A stretch of 64,000 nt of DNA from Flectonema sp. DT1601. Taxonomy: Eukaryota > Euglenozoa > Diplonemea > Diplonemida > Diplonemidae. Made by a program: the position numbers and the translations under genes. How positions within the stretch are numbered: the first letter of the stretch is position 1; every line of letters begins with the position of its first letter. The DNA lies in contig OZ025827.1 of the NCBI GenBank assembly GCA_964019425.1, positions 744,001 through 808,000 of the forward strand, written 5' to 3'. Below are positions 41,401 to 52,400 of the stretch, in pieces. Below the pieces are notes generated by a model, which searched no databases, had not been told where the DNA came from, and saw only the letters and a program-made list of their open reading frames with translations.

Positions 41401-42798
41401 CCGCCAACTGAGCCTGTAGTTTCACCGCCAACTGAGCCGGTAGTTTCACCGCCAACTGAGCCGGTAGTTTCACCTCCAACTGAGCCAGTAGTGTCACCGC
41501 CAACTGAGCCGGTAGTTACACCTCCAACGGAGCCAGTAGTTTCACCTCCAACGGAGCCGGTAGTTTCACCTCCAACTGAGCCAGTAGTGTCACCGCCAAC
41601 TGAGCCGGTAGTTTCACCTCCAACGGAGCCTGTAGTTTCACCGCCAACTGAGCCGGTAGTTTCACCGCCAACTGAGCCGGTAGTTTCACCTCCAACTGAG
41701 CCTGTAGTGTCACCTCCAACTGAGCCGGTAGTTACACCTCCAACGGAGCCAGTAGTTTCACCTCCAACTGAGCCGGTAGTTTCACCTCCGACGGAGCCTG
41801 TAGTTTCGCCACCAACTGTACCAGAAGTTACGCGTCCTGCTGATAACAGCATCAGTTTTGAAGTTGTAGCAGAGTTGAGTGATCTGGTAACTCAGATAGA
41901 CACGTTGGTAGCTGCCGCTTCTTCATCATTAGGTGGAAATGCTCGTTGCGATATGTTGTGTCAGGGAAATAATTGTTTGAAATGTGATGGCACTGCTGTT
42001 ACTCAAAGATCTGTTACTACTCTGGTGAGAGGAAATTGGAAAGTGATTTTGATTATAATTAATAATGAAAATGGAAGCATCACAAAAGAAGCTATCGATA
42101 GTTCTTTAAAGAATGTCTTGTCAAACAATGCAGTTATTGGATACGTTGAAGGAAGTGCTGCTGTTGTTGTTGTTGTTGTTACTGACATCCCACAAGTTGT
42201 TGTCGTTAACGATGGCTTTATCGATGCTCACACTCACGGTAGCATTATGGTGGCGGTTTGGGCATACTGGGTTCCTTTGTCAGTTATTATTAAGGTTCTT
42301 GGGCCTTTTGTATGTAAGAGAGAAGTGTTTGGGTATCCAATACCGGTATTAATCCACATGTTCATGATGGTTATGGCGATGTGTTTTACTACTGTTTTCG
42401 CTTCTTTTGCCTTGTCAGACTTTAATAACAGAGTGGACTATGGACATAGAGAACTTGGAATTACTTTATTAGTAATTGGGTGGATTCAAGTACTGAGTGG
42501 TCTTGTCAGGCCAGGCAGGGAATCTCAATACAGAAAGTACTGGGGATGGGGACACGTTCTGTTTGGTATTTCAGTTGTGATAATTGCTATCGCTCAAATG
42601 GCGAGCGGAGTTGAAAATATTAAACGCCTATTCCCAAATGACTCGAATGATGTTCAGATTGTTCTGATTGTTGGATTGGTCACTATGGGTGTTATTTATA
42701 TTGTTGGGAAAACCTACGTCGCGGTTACCAAAAAAGCAGTGAATTCAATTGCGGAAAACAACGAAACTAAACACTGTGAGCCTGATTGCGAAACGTAG
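38404..42798 (+). CDS. Copy 7: repeat-stalk cytochrome b561-like protein (1464 aa, 140 repeats, class B, Thr-only 3' zone)
   Basis: This is the partner of copy 4: the same two-zone stalk, the same SRPTGPVV unit (about 39455), and the same series of VLPP and VTPP units, with a net gain of five units. The b561 region starts at 41830. Unlike copy 4 it has the GNN and DIP variants, which are those of the neighbouring copy 6. The stalk and the C-terminal region therefore have different closest relatives, consistent with conversion from copy 6. Confidence 0.87.
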   Translation: MRLLSLFILLPLLGVVSSQLVVSPPTDPVLSPPTEPVVSPPAEPVVSPPTDPVVSPPTEPVVSPPAEPVVSLPTEPVVSPPVEPVVSPPTEPVVSPPTEPVVSPPTEPVVSPPAEPVVSPPTDPVLSPPTEPVVSPPTEPVVSPPAEPVVSPPTDPVVSPPTEPVVSPPTEPVVSPPAEPVVSPPTDPVVSPPTEPVVSPPTEPVVSPPAEPVVSPPTDPVVSPPTEPVVSPPAEPVVSPPTEPVVSPPTEPVVSPPTEPVVSPPTEPVVSPPTEPVVLPPTEPVVSPPTEPVVSPPTEPVVSPPTEPVVSPPTEPVVSPPTEPVVSPPTEPVVSPPTEPVVSPPTEPVVSRPTGPVVSPPTEPVVSPPTEPVVSPPTEPVVSPPTEPVVSPPTEPVVSPPTEPVVSPPTEPVVSPPTEPVVSPPTEPVVSPPTEPVVSPPTEPVVSPPTEPVVSPPTEPVVSPPTEPVVSPPTEPVVSPPTEPVVSPPTEPVVSPPTEPVVSPPTEPVVSPPTEPVVSPPTEPVVSPPTEPVVSPPTEPVVSPPTEPVVSPPTEPVVSPPTEPVVSPPTEPVVSPPTEPVVSPPTEPVVSPPTEPVVSPPTEPVVSPPTEPVVSPPTEPVVSPPTEPVVSPPTEPVVLPPTEPVVSPPTEPVVSPPTEPVVSPPTEPVVSPPTEPVVSPPTEPVVLPPTEPVVSPPTEPVVSPPTEPVVSPPTEPVVSPPTEPVVSPPTEPVVSPPTEPVVSPPTEPVVSPPTEPVVSPPTEPVVSPPTEPVVSPPTEPVVSPPTEPVVSPPTEPVVSPPTEPVVSPPTEPVVSPPTEPVVSPPTEPVVSPPTEPVVSPPTEPVVSPPTEPVVSPPTEPVVSPPTEPVVSPPTEPVVSPPTEPVVSPPTEPVVSPPTEPVVSPPTEPVVSPPTEPVVSPPTEPVVSPPTEPVVTPPTEPVVSPPTEPVVSPPTEPVVSPPTEPVVSPPTEPVVSPPTEPVVSPPTEPVVSPPTEPVVSPPTEPVVSPPTEPVVSPPTEPVVSPPTEPVVSPPTEPVVTPPTEPVVSPPTEPVVSPPTEPVVSPPTEPVVSPPTEPVVSPPTEPVVSPPTEPVVSPPTEPVVSPPTEPVVTPPTEPVVSPPTEPVVSPPTEPVVSPPTVPEVTRPADNSISFEVVAELSDLVTQIDTLVAAASSSLGGNARCDMLCQGNNCLKCDGTAVTQRSVTTLVRGNWKVILIIINNENGSITKEAIDSSLKNVLSNNAVIGYVEGSAAVVVVVVTDIPQVVVVNDGFIDAHTHGSIMVAVWAYWVPLSVIIKVLGPFVCKREVFGYPIPVLIHMFMMVMAMCFTTVFASFALSDFNNRVDYGHRELGITLLVIGWIQVLSGLVRPGRESQYRKYWGWGHVLFGISVVIIAIAQMASGVENIKRLFPNDSNDVQIVLIVGLVTMGVIYIVGKTYVAVTKKAVNSIAENNETKHCEPDCET
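38470..41829 (+). repeat. Coding minisatellite of copy 7, 140 x 24 bp
   Basis: It is collinear with copy 4 for most of its length. Gains and losses of whole units are concentrated in the last third, where 96-bp higher-order repeats occur (about 40,790-41,100). Confidence 0.95.
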
Positions 42799-43326
42799 AC
42801 ATAACACGAAAGCTGTCCTGAGACGCGTACCAATGAATTATTGGCTGTGGTGTAGTATTGCCGAGTCGTTTTTCAAGTCAGCGTGTTTACGAATTAACGA
42901 AGATAAAATGTTGTGGTGTATTATATAATAGATTTCCTGTTCTTTTAATTATTTTCAATTTCTATTTACTACCATTTGAATTCATTAATGAGCCGACTCA
43001 CGATTCTGGATGGAGTGAAGTTTTAGAAGTGTTCTTGTTGTTAACAAACAGAAGCACCTGCTGGTTTCAGTTTTCACTCGTTTTAGCTCTCTGTGTATTA
43101 GTTGTGCAGATTTAGTGATCAAAATGTATTTTTTATTTTGGCAATTCGTCGTGTCTTCCTCCCTCTTTTATCTTTCTATCTTGCAATTCTTTTTAACATA
43201 AATTACTTCAATACACGCAAAGAAGTTATTCCTCCCTTCGTTTTGTTTTACCTCCTCCAACGTCTTAGAAACATGTCCTTGAATCGGAGGAGTTTGTTTT
43301 CACGCGTCGGAAGAAACACGAAAGAA

Positions 43327-43332
43327 AATAAA
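43327..43332 (+). terminator. Poly(A) signal of copy 7
   Basis: AATAAA in the conserved 3' UTR position. Confidence 0.55.
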
Positions 43333-44039
43333 ATTATAAAATATTAAATATAAAGGATTTTTCTGTTCTAGCTCTGAAGATAAACCTACAGGGCAAGATG
43401 GACAGAAGATGCTTCTATCAGAAACAGTAAGAAGACAATAATTTAAATAATTTGGGATATAGTCCGGAAGTTGACTTCCCGGACCCCTCGTAGCTCAAAA
43501 AGACTTCATTAGTAATTATCAAGATGAAGGTGAGAAAAGGTAATGTTGGTTTTTTTTTTGCAAATTTCAAAACACGCGCAAATTCTTTCTTTCACAAGAC
43601 CTTGGTCCGAGTAGCTGAGACCAAAACTGATGTCTCATTTGAAGTTTCTTTTGATTCTGTTCCTTACAGATTGGTATAGTCATCATGTTGCCCAACGCAT
43701 ACGATTTATTCCTGAAAACTACGTATTCTATTACTTAGATGATGTTTTTGATTTGATATTAATACCATCTTACTGTTGGATTGGTTTTCAAATGTCAAAA
43801 GGCAAACAAATATAGTTCCTCCCGCCTTTCTTTTCCCTCTCCTATTCTTTCCCGTTTCCTTACCCCATTACACGCAGAAGCATATCCTTGATTGGAGGTT
43901 ATTGTTTTAGGTGTCCGGGGGGGAAAAAATCTTTTCTAACTCTGAAGATAGCCAGAGCAAAGCATTTAATGTTTTATCATCTTGTTCATTTTGTTTACAA
44001 TTAACTCACACTAACTAACTTCATTCTTTCAACAGCCTC

Positions 44040-44157
44040 ATGCAAATGCGATGAGTAGGACAGGCCTGACACTGCAGTGTCCCCCTTGCTTTCTTTAGAT
44101 TTTTTTTGAATATATCTTTTTTTTTTTTGTATTGAATTTCTTTCTATTGTATAAATA
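44040..44157 (+). promoter_or_regulatory. Promoter module of copy 8
   Basis: Octamer at 44040-44047 and TATAAATA at 44150-44157. Confidence 0.5.
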
Positions 44158-44498
44158 TGCAATAATGAAAGCCAAGGCTAATGTAACACAACACACAGAG
44201 GTTTGTGTGCGTGCGGTAGTCTTTTATATTTGAAATTCAATTTCAAACATAGTCGAAGAAGGTTAGATGAATTATTCTAAGAAAATATTATTTTTAATTT
44301 TAACTCGAGACCAACCATTATTCGTTTGATGTGTCCAACGCATTTGATTTTCTTAATTAACTGCTCTTCATTAATATTAACTTTTTTTGTGTTAACTCAG
44401 ACCCTGTACATCATTAACTAAACTAAACTAAACTATTAAAAATGATTCACGAGAATTCACTTAATTTAATTCATTTATTCAACAGTTAAATATAAACC

Positions 44499-47400
44499 AT
44501 GAGATTACTCAGTCTCTTTATTTTGCTTCCTTTATTGGGTGTTGTTAGTTCACAATTGGTAGTTTCTCCGCCAACTGATCCGGTATTATCACCTCCAACG
44601 GAGCCAGTAGTGTCACCGCCAGCTGAGCCTGTAGTATCACCTCCAACTGATCCGGTAGTATCACCTCCAACGGAGCCTGTAGTGTCACCGCCAGCTGAGC
44701 CTGTAGTATCACTTCCAACGGAGCCTGTAGTGTCACCGCCAGTTGAGCCTGTAGTGTCACCGCCAACTGAACCGGTAGTTTCGCCTCCAACGGAGCCGGT
44801 AGTATCACCTCCAACGGAGCCTGTAGTTTCACCGCCAGCTGAGCCTGTAGTATCACCTCCAACTGATCCGGTATTATCACCTCCAACGGAGCCAGTAGTT
44901 TCACCTCCAACGGAGCCTGTAGTTTCACCGCCAGCTGAGCCTGTAGTATCACCTCCAACTGATCCGGTAGTATCACCTCCAACGGAGCCAGTAGTTTCAC
45001 CTCCAACGGAGCCTGTAGTGTCACCGCCAGCTGAGCCTGTAGTATCACCTCCAACTGATCCGGTAGTATCACCTCCAACGGAGCCTGTAGTGTCACCGCC
45101 AGCTGAGCCTGTAGTATCACCTCCAACGGAGCCTGTAGTTTCACCTCCAACTGAGCCTGTAGTATCACCTCCAACGGAGCCTGTAGTTTCACCTCCAACG
45201 GAGCCTGTTGTGTCACCGCCAGCTGAGCCTGTAGTATCACCTCCAACGGAGCCTGTAGTGTCACCGCCAACTGAGCCTGTAGTCTCACCTCCAACGGAGC
45301 CTGTAGTTTCACCTCCAACGGAGCCTGTAGTGTCACCGCCAGCTGAGCCTGTAGTATCACCTCCAACTGAGCCGGTAGTATCACCTCCAACGGAGCCTGT
45401 AGTGTCACCGCCAGCTGAGCCTGTAGTATCACCTCCAACGGAGCCTGTAGTTTCACCGCCAACGGAGCCTGTAGTGTCACCGCCAGCTGAGCCTGTAGTA
45501 TCACCTCCAACTGATCCGGTAGTATCACCTCCAACGGAGCCAGTAGTTTCACCTCCAACGGAGCCAGTAGTATCACCTCCAACGGAGCCAGTAGTTGCAC
45601 CTCCAACGGAGCCTGTAGTGTCACCGCCAGCTGAGCCTGTAGTGTCACCGCCAACTGAGCCTGTAGTATCACCTCCAACGGAGCCTGTAGTTTCACCGCC
45701 AACGGAGCCTGTAGTTTCACCTCCAACGGTGCCTGTAGTTTCACCGCCAACGGAGCCTGTAGTTTCACCGCCAGCTGAGCCTGTAGTATCACCTCCAACG
45801 GAGCCTGTAGTTTCACCGCCAACGGAGCCTGTAGTGTCACCGCCAGCTGAGCCTGTAGTGTCACCGCCAGCTGAGCCTGTAGTGTCACCGCCAACTGAAC
45901 CGGTAGTTTCACCTCCAACGGAGCCTGTAGTTTCACCTCCAGCGGAGCCTGTAGTTTCACCGCCAACGGAGCCTGTAGTTTCACCTCCAGCGGAGCCTGT
46001 AGTTTCACCGCCAACGGAGCCTGTAGTGTCACCGCCAGCTGAGCCTGTAGTTTCACCTCCAACGGAGCCTGTAGTTTCACCTCCAGCGGAGCCTGTAGTT
46101 TCACCGCCAACGGAGCCTGTAGTGTCACCGCCAGCTGAGCCTGTAGTTTCACCTCCAACGGAGCCGGTAGTTTCACCTCCAACGGAGCCTGTAGTTTCAC
46201 CGCCAACTGAGCCGGTAGTTTCACCGCCAACGGAGCCTGTAGTGTCACCGCCAGCTGAGCCTGTAGTGTCACCGCCAGCTGAACCTGTAGTATCACCTCC
46301 AACGGAGCCTGTAGTTTCACCGCCAACGGAGCCTGTAGTTTCACCGCCAGCTGAGCCTGTAGTGTCACCGCCAGCTGAGCCTGTAGTTTCACCGCCAACG
46401 GAGCCTGTAGTATCACCTCCAGCGGAGCCTGTAGTTTCACCGCCAACTGAGCCGGTAGTTTCACCTCCAACGGAGCCTGTAGTGTCACCGCCAGCTGAGC
46501 CTGTAGTATCACCTCCAACTGAGCCGGTAGTTTCACCTCCAACGGAGCCTGTAGTGTCACCGCCAACTGAGCCTGTAGTGTCACCGCCAGCTGAGCCTGT
46601 AGTATCACCTCCAACTGAGCCGGTAGTTTCACCTCCAACGGAGCCAGTAGTTTCACCGCCAACTGAGCCGGTAGTTTCACCTCCGACGGAGCCAGTAGTT
46701 TCACCTCCAACGGAGCCAGTAGTTTCACCGCCAACTGAGCCAGTAGTTTCACCTCCGACGGAGCCTGTAGTTTCGCCACCAACTGTACCAGAAGTTACGC
46801 GTCCTGCTGATAACAGCATCAGTTTTGAAGTTGTAGCAGAGTTGAGTGATCTGGTAACTCAGATAGACACGTTGGTAGCTGCCGCTTCTTCATCATTAGG
46901 TGGAAATGCTCGTTGCGATATGTTGTGTCAGGGAAGTAATTGTTTGAAATGTGATGGCACTGCTGTTACTCAAAGATCTGTTACTACTCTGGTGAGAGGA
47001 AATTGGAAAGTGATTTTGATTATAATTAATAATGAAAATGGAAGCATCACAAAAGAAGCTATCGATAGTTCTTTAAAGAATGTCTTGTCAAACAATGCAG
47101 TTATTGGATACGTTGAAGGAAGTGCTGCTGTTGTTGTTGTTGTTGTTACTGACGTCCCACAAGTTGTTGTCGTTAACGATGGCTTTATCGATGCTCACAC
47201 TCACGGTAGCATTATGGTGGCGGTTTGGGCATACTGGGTTCCTTTGTCAGTTATTATTAAGGTTCTTGGGCCTTTTGTATGTAAGAGAGAAGTGTTTGGG
47301 TATCCAATACCGGTATTAATCCACATGTTCATGATGGTTATGGCGATGTGTTTTACTACTGTTTTCGCTTCTTTTGCCTTGTCAGACTTTAATAACAGAG

Positions 47401-47765
47401 TGGACTATGGACATAGAGAACTTGGAATTACTTTATTAGTAATTGGGTGGATTCAAGTACTGAGTGGTCTTGTCAGGCCAGGCAGGGAATCTCAATACAG
47501 AAAGTACTGGGGATGGGGACACGTTCTGTTTGGTATTTCAGTTGTGATAATTGCTATCGCTCAAATGGCGAGCGGAGTTGAAAATATTAAACGCCTATTC
47601 CCAAATGACTCGAATGATGTTCAGATTGTTCTGATTGTTGGATTGGTCACTATGGGTGTTATTTATATTGTTGGGAAAACCTACGTCGCGGTTACCAAAA
47701 AAGCAGTGAATTCAATTGCGGAAAACAACGAAACTAAACACTGTGAGCCTGATTGCGAAACGTAG
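44499..47765 (+). CDS. Copy 8: repeat-stalk cytochrome b561-like protein (1088 aa, 93 repeats, class B)
   Basis: This is the partner of copy 5: the unit order is the same, including the VAPP unit and the SPPTVPVV unit (about 45728). The three extra units sit near the 3' end of the stalk (about 46,676-46,747), built from CTCCGACGG-type edge material. The b561 region starts at 46797 with GSN and DVP variants, also as in copy 5. Equal length with copy 3 is coincidental, since copy 3 is class A. Confidence 0.87.
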   Translation: MRLLSLFILLPLLGVVSSQLVVSPPTDPVLSPPTEPVVSPPAEPVVSPPTDPVVSPPTEPVVSPPAEPVVSLPTEPVVSPPVEPVVSPPTEPVVSPPTEPVVSPPTEPVVSPPAEPVVSPPTDPVLSPPTEPVVSPPTEPVVSPPAEPVVSPPTDPVVSPPTEPVVSPPTEPVVSPPAEPVVSPPTDPVVSPPTEPVVSPPAEPVVSPPTEPVVSPPTEPVVSPPTEPVVSPPTEPVVSPPAEPVVSPPTEPVVSPPTEPVVSPPTEPVVSPPTEPVVSPPAEPVVSPPTEPVVSPPTEPVVSPPAEPVVSPPTEPVVSPPTEPVVSPPAEPVVSPPTDPVVSPPTEPVVSPPTEPVVSPPTEPVVAPPTEPVVSPPAEPVVSPPTEPVVSPPTEPVVSPPTEPVVSPPTVPVVSPPTEPVVSPPAEPVVSPPTEPVVSPPTEPVVSPPAEPVVSPPAEPVVSPPTEPVVSPPTEPVVSPPAEPVVSPPTEPVVSPPAEPVVSPPTEPVVSPPAEPVVSPPTEPVVSPPAEPVVSPPTEPVVSPPAEPVVSPPTEPVVSPPTEPVVSPPTEPVVSPPTEPVVSPPAEPVVSPPAEPVVSPPTEPVVSPPTEPVVSPPAEPVVSPPAEPVVSPPTEPVVSPPAEPVVSPPTEPVVSPPTEPVVSPPAEPVVSPPTEPVVSPPTEPVVSPPTEPVVSPPAEPVVSPPTEPVVSPPTEPVVSPPTEPVVSPPTEPVVSPPTEPVVSPPTEPVVSPPTEPVVSPPTVPEVTRPADNSISFEVVAELSDLVTQIDTLVAAASSSLGGNARCDMLCQGSNCLKCDGTAVTQRSVTTLVRGNWKVILIIINNENGSITKEAIDSSLKNVLSNNAVIGYVEGSAAVVVVVVTDVPQVVVVNDGFIDAHTHGSIMVAVWAYWVPLSVIIKVLGPFVCKREVFGYPIPVLIHMFMMVMAMCFTTVFASFALSDFNNRVDYGHRELGITLLVIGWIQVLSGLVRPGRESQYRKYWGWGHVLFGISVVIIAIAQMASGVENIKRLFPNDSNDVQIVLIVGLVTMGVIYIVGKTYVAVTKKAVNSIAENNETKHCEPDCET
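44565..46796 (+). repeat. Coding minisatellite of copy 8, 93 x 24 bp
   Basis: It is collinear with copy 5 apart from a 72-bp (three-unit) gain close to the last unit and scattered synonymous changes. Confidence 0.96.
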
Positions 47766-48293
47766 ACATAACACGAAAGCTGTCCTGAGACGCGTACCAA
47801 TGAATTATTGGCTGTGGTGTAGTATTGCCGAGTCGTTTTTCAAGTCAGCGTGTTTACGAATTAACGAAGATAAAATGTTGTGGTGTATTATATAATAGAT
47901 TTCCTGTTCTTTTAATTATTTTCAATTTCTATTTACTACCATTTGAATTCATTAATGAGCCGACTCACGATTCTGGATGGAGTGAAGTTTTAGAAGTGTT
48001 CTTGTTGTTAACAAACAGAAGCACCTGCTGGTTTCAGTTTTCACTCGTTTTAGCTCTCTGTGTATTAGTTGTGCAGATTTAGTGATCAAAATGTATTTTT
48101 TATTTTGGCAATTCGTCGTGTCTTCCTCCCTCTTTTATCTTTCTATCTTGCAATTCTTTTTAACATAAATTACTTCAATACACGCAAAGAAGTTATTCCT
48201 CCCTTCGTTTTGTTTTACCTCCTCCAACGTCTTAGAAACATGTCCTTGAATCGGAGGAGTTTGTTTTCACGCGTCGGAAGAAACACGAAAGAA

Positions 48294-48299
48294 AATAAA
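48294..48299 (+). terminator. Poly(A) signal of copy 8
   Basis: AATAAA in the conserved 3' UTR position. Confidence 0.55.
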
Positions 48300-49007
48300 A
48301 TTATAAAATATTAAATATAAAGGATTTTTCTGTTCTAGCTCTGAAGATAAACCTACAGGGCAAGATGGACAGAAGATGCTTCTATCAGAAACAGTAAGAA
48401 GACAATAATTTAAATAATTTGGGATATAGTCCGGAAGTTGACTTCCCGGACCCCTCGTAGCTCAAAAAGACTTCATTAGTAATTATCAAGATGAAGGTGA
48501 GCAAAGGTAATGTTGGTTTTTTTTTTTGCAAATTTCAAAACACGCGCAAATTCTTTCTTTCACAAGACCTTGGTCCGAGTAGCTGAGACCAAAACTGATG
48601 TCTCATTTGAAGTTTCTTTTGATTCTGTTCCTTACAGATTGGTATAGTCATCATGTTGCCCAACGCATACGATTTATTCCTGAAAACTACGTATTCTATT
48701 ACTTAGATGATGTTTTTGATTTGATATTAATACCATCTTACTGTTGGATTGGTTTTCAAATGTCAAAAGGCAAACAAATATAGTTCCTCCCGCCTTTCTT
48801 TTCCCTCTCCTATTCTTTCCCGTTTCCTTACCCCATTACACGCAGAAGCATATCCTTGATTGGAGGTTATTGTTTTAGGTGTCCGGGGGGGAAAAAATCT
48901 TTTCTAACTCTGAAGATAGCCAGAGCAAAGCATTTAATGTTTTATCATCTTGTTCATTTTGTTTACAATTAACTCACACTAACTAACTTCATTCTTTCAA
49001 CAGCCTC

Positions 49008-49125
49008 ATGCAAATGCGATGAGTAGGACAGGCCTGACACTGCAGTGTCCCCCTTGCTTTCTTTAGATTTTTTTTGAATATATCTTTTTTTTTTTTGTAT
49101 TGAATTTCTTTCTATTGTATAAATA
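49008..49125 (+). promoter_or_regulatory. Promoter module of copy 9
   Basis: Octamer at 49008-49015 and TATAAATA at 49118-49125. Confidence 0.5.
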
Positions 49126-49466
49126 TGCAATAATGAAAGCCAAGGCTAATGTAACACAACACACAGAGGTTTGTGTGCGTGCGGTAGTCTTTTATATTTG
49201 AAATTCAATTTCAAACATAGTCGAAGAAGGTTAGATGAATTATTCTAAGAAAATATTATTTTTAATTTTAACTCGAGACCAACCATTATTCGTTTGATGT
49301 GTCCAACGCATTTGATTTTCTTAATTAACTGCTCTTCATTAATATTAACTTTTTTTGTGTTAACTCAGACCCTGTACATCATTAACTAAACTAAACTAAA
49401 CTATTAAAAATGATTCACGAGAATTCACTTAATTTAATTCATTTATTCAACAGTTAAATATAAACC

Positions 49467-52400
49467 ATGAGATTACTCAGTCTCTTTATTTTGCTTCCTT
49501 TATTGGGTGTTGTTAGTTCACAATTGGTAGTTTCTCCACCAACTGATCCGGTATTATCACCTCCAACGGAGCCTGTAGTTTCACCTCCAACTGAACCGGT
49601 AGTATCACCTCCAACGGAGCCGGTAGTATCACCTCCAACGGAGCCTGTAGTTTCACCTCCAACTGAACCGGTAGTATCACCTCCAACGGAGCCGGTAGTA
49701 TCACCTCCAACGGAGCCTGTAGTTTCACCTCCAACGGAGCCGGTAGTATCACCTCCAACGGAGCCAGTAGTTTCACCGCCAACTGATCCGGTAGTATCAC
49801 CTCCAACTGAGCCGGTAGTATCACCTCCAACGGAGCCTGTAGTTTCACCTCCAACGGAGCCGGTAGTATCACCTCCAACGGAGCCAGTAGTTTCACATCC
49901 AACTGATCCGGTAGTATCACCTCCAACGGAGCCAGTAGTTTCACCTCCAACGGAGCCTGTAGTGTCACCGCCAGCTGAGCCTGTAGTATCACCTCCAACT
50001 GATCCGGTAGTATCACCTCCAACGGAGCCTGTAGTTTCACCTCCAACGGAGCCTGTAGTGTCACCGCCAACTGAGCCTGTAGTATCACCTCCAACTGATC
50101 CGGTAGTATCACCTCCAACGGAGCCTGTAGTGTCACCGCCAGCTGAGCCTGTAGTATCACCTCCAACTGATCCGGTAGTATCACCTCCAACGGAGCCTGT
50201 AGTTTCACCTCCAACGGAGCCTGTAGTGTCACCGCCAACTGAGCCTGTAGTATCACCTCCAACTGATCCGGTAGTATCACCTCCAACGGAGCCAGTAGTT
50301 TCACCTCCAACGGAGCCTGTAGTGTCACCGCCAGCTGAGCCTGTAGTATCACCTCCAACTGATCCGGTAGTATCACCTCCAACGGAGCTTGTAGTTTCAT
50401 CTCCAACGGAGCCTGTAGCGTCACCGCCAGCTGAGCCTGTAGTGTCACCGCCAACTGAGCCGGTAGTATCACCTCCAACGGAGCCTGTAGTTTCACCGCC
50501 AGCTGAGCCTGTAGTATCACCTCCAACGGAGCCTGTAATATCTCCTCCGACGGAGCCTGTAGTTTCACCGCCAACTGAGCCGGTAGTATCACCTCCAACG
50601 GAGCCTGTAGTTTCACCGCCAACTGAGCCGGTAGTATCACCTCCAACGGAGCCAGTAGTTTCACCTCCAGCGGAGCCTGTAGTTTCACCGCCAACGGAGC
50701 CTGTAGTTTCACCTTCAACGGAGCCTGTAGTTTCACCGCCAGCTGTGCCTGTAGTGTCACCTCCAACGGAGCCTGTAGTTTCACCGCCAACGGAGCCTGT
50801 AGTGTCACCGCCAGCTGAGCCTGTAGTGTCACCGCCAGCTGAGCCTGTAGTTTCACCTCCAACGGAGCCTGTAGTTTCACCTCCAGCGGAGCCTGTAGTT
50901 TCACCTCCAACGGAGCCTGTAGTGTCACCGCCAGCTGAGCCTGTAGTATCACCTCCAACGGAGCCTGTAATATCTCCTCCGACGGAGCCTGTAGTTTCAC
51001 CGCCAACTGAGCCGGTAGTATCACCTCCAACGGAGCCTGTAGTTTCACCGCCAACTGAGCCGGTAGTATCACCTCCAACGGAGCCAGTAGTTTCACCTCC
51101 AGCGGAGCCTGTAGTTTCACCGCCAACGGAGCCTGTAGTTTCACCTCCAACGGAGCCTGTAGTTTCACCGCCAGCTGTGCCTGTAGTGTCACCTCCAACG
51201 GAGCCTGTAGTTTCACCGCCAACGGAGCCTGTAGTGTCACCGCCAGCTGAGCCTGTAGTGTCACCGCCAGCTGAGCCTGTAGTTTCACCTCCAACGGAGC
51301 CTGTAGTTTCACCTCCAGCGGAGCCTGTAGTTTCACCTCCAACGGAGCCTGTAGTGTCACCGCCAGCTGAGCCTGTAGTTTCACCTCCAACGGAGCTTGT
51401 AGTGTCACCGCCAACTGAGCCGGTAGTTTCACCTCCAACGGAGCCTGTAGTGTCACCGCCAGCTGAGCCTGTAGTATCACCTCCAACGGAGCCTGTAGTT
51501 TCACCTCCAACTGAGCCTGTAGTATCACCTCCAACGGAGCCTGTAGTTTCACCTCCAGCGGAGCCTGTAGTTTCACCTCCAACGGAGCCTGTAGTTTCAC
51601 CGCCAGCTGAGCCTGTAGTATCACCTCCAACGGAGCCTGTAGTTTCACCTCCAGCGGAGCCTGTAGTGTCACCGCCAGCTGAGCCTGTAGTATCACCTCC
51701 AGCGGAGCCTGTAGTTTCACCGCCAACGGAGCCTGTAGTGTCACCGCCAGCTGAGCCGGTAGTTTCACCTCCAACGGAGCCTGTAGTGTCACCGCCAGCT
51801 GAGCCTGTAGTATCACCTCCAACTGAGCCGGTAGTTTCACCTCCAACGGAGCCTGTAGTGTCACCGCCAACTGAGCCTGTAGTATCACCTCCAACGGAGC
51901 CTGTAGTGTCACCGCCAGCTGAGCCTGTAGTATCACCTCCAACGGAGCCTGTAGTTTCACCTCCAGCGGAGCCTGTAGTATCACCTCCAACGGAGCCTGT
52001 AGTGTCACCGCCAGCTGAGCCTGTAGTATCACCTCCAGCGGAGCCTGTAGTTTCACCTCCAACGGAGCCTGTAGTGTCACCGCCAGCTGAGCCTGTAGTA
52101 TCACCTCCAACGGAGCCTGTAGTTTCACCTCCAGCGGAGCCTGTAGTGTCACCGCCAGCTGAGCCTGTAGTATCACCTCCAGCGGAGCCTGTAGTTTCAC
52201 CGCCAACGGAGCCTGTAGTGTCACCGCCAGCTGAGCCGGTAGTTTCACCTCCAACGGAGCCTGTAGTGTCACCGCCAACTGAACCGGTAGTTTCACCTCC
52301 AACGGAGCCTGTAGTGTCACCGCCAGCTGAGCCTGTAGTATCACCTCCAACGGAGCCTGTAGTTTCACCTCCAACTGAGCCGGTCGTATCACCTCCAACT

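Larger units (their letters stand above)
42799..44498 (+). other. Spacer S7 between copies 7 and 8 (1700 bp)
   Basis: The ETS-like inverted repeat is at 43462-43484. It matches S4, its counterpart in the proposed three-gene block, at the variants checked (GTGAGA donor, TCAACAG acceptor, 1700-bp length). No gene is seen. Confidence 0.85.
47766..49466 (+). other. Spacer S8 between copies 8 and 9 (1701 bp)
   Basis: The ETS-like inverted repeat is at 48429-48451. The donor is GTGAGC as in S5, but the acceptor is TCAACAG and the TATA-upstream variant is GAATATATC, unlike S5. No gene is seen. Confidence 0.85.
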
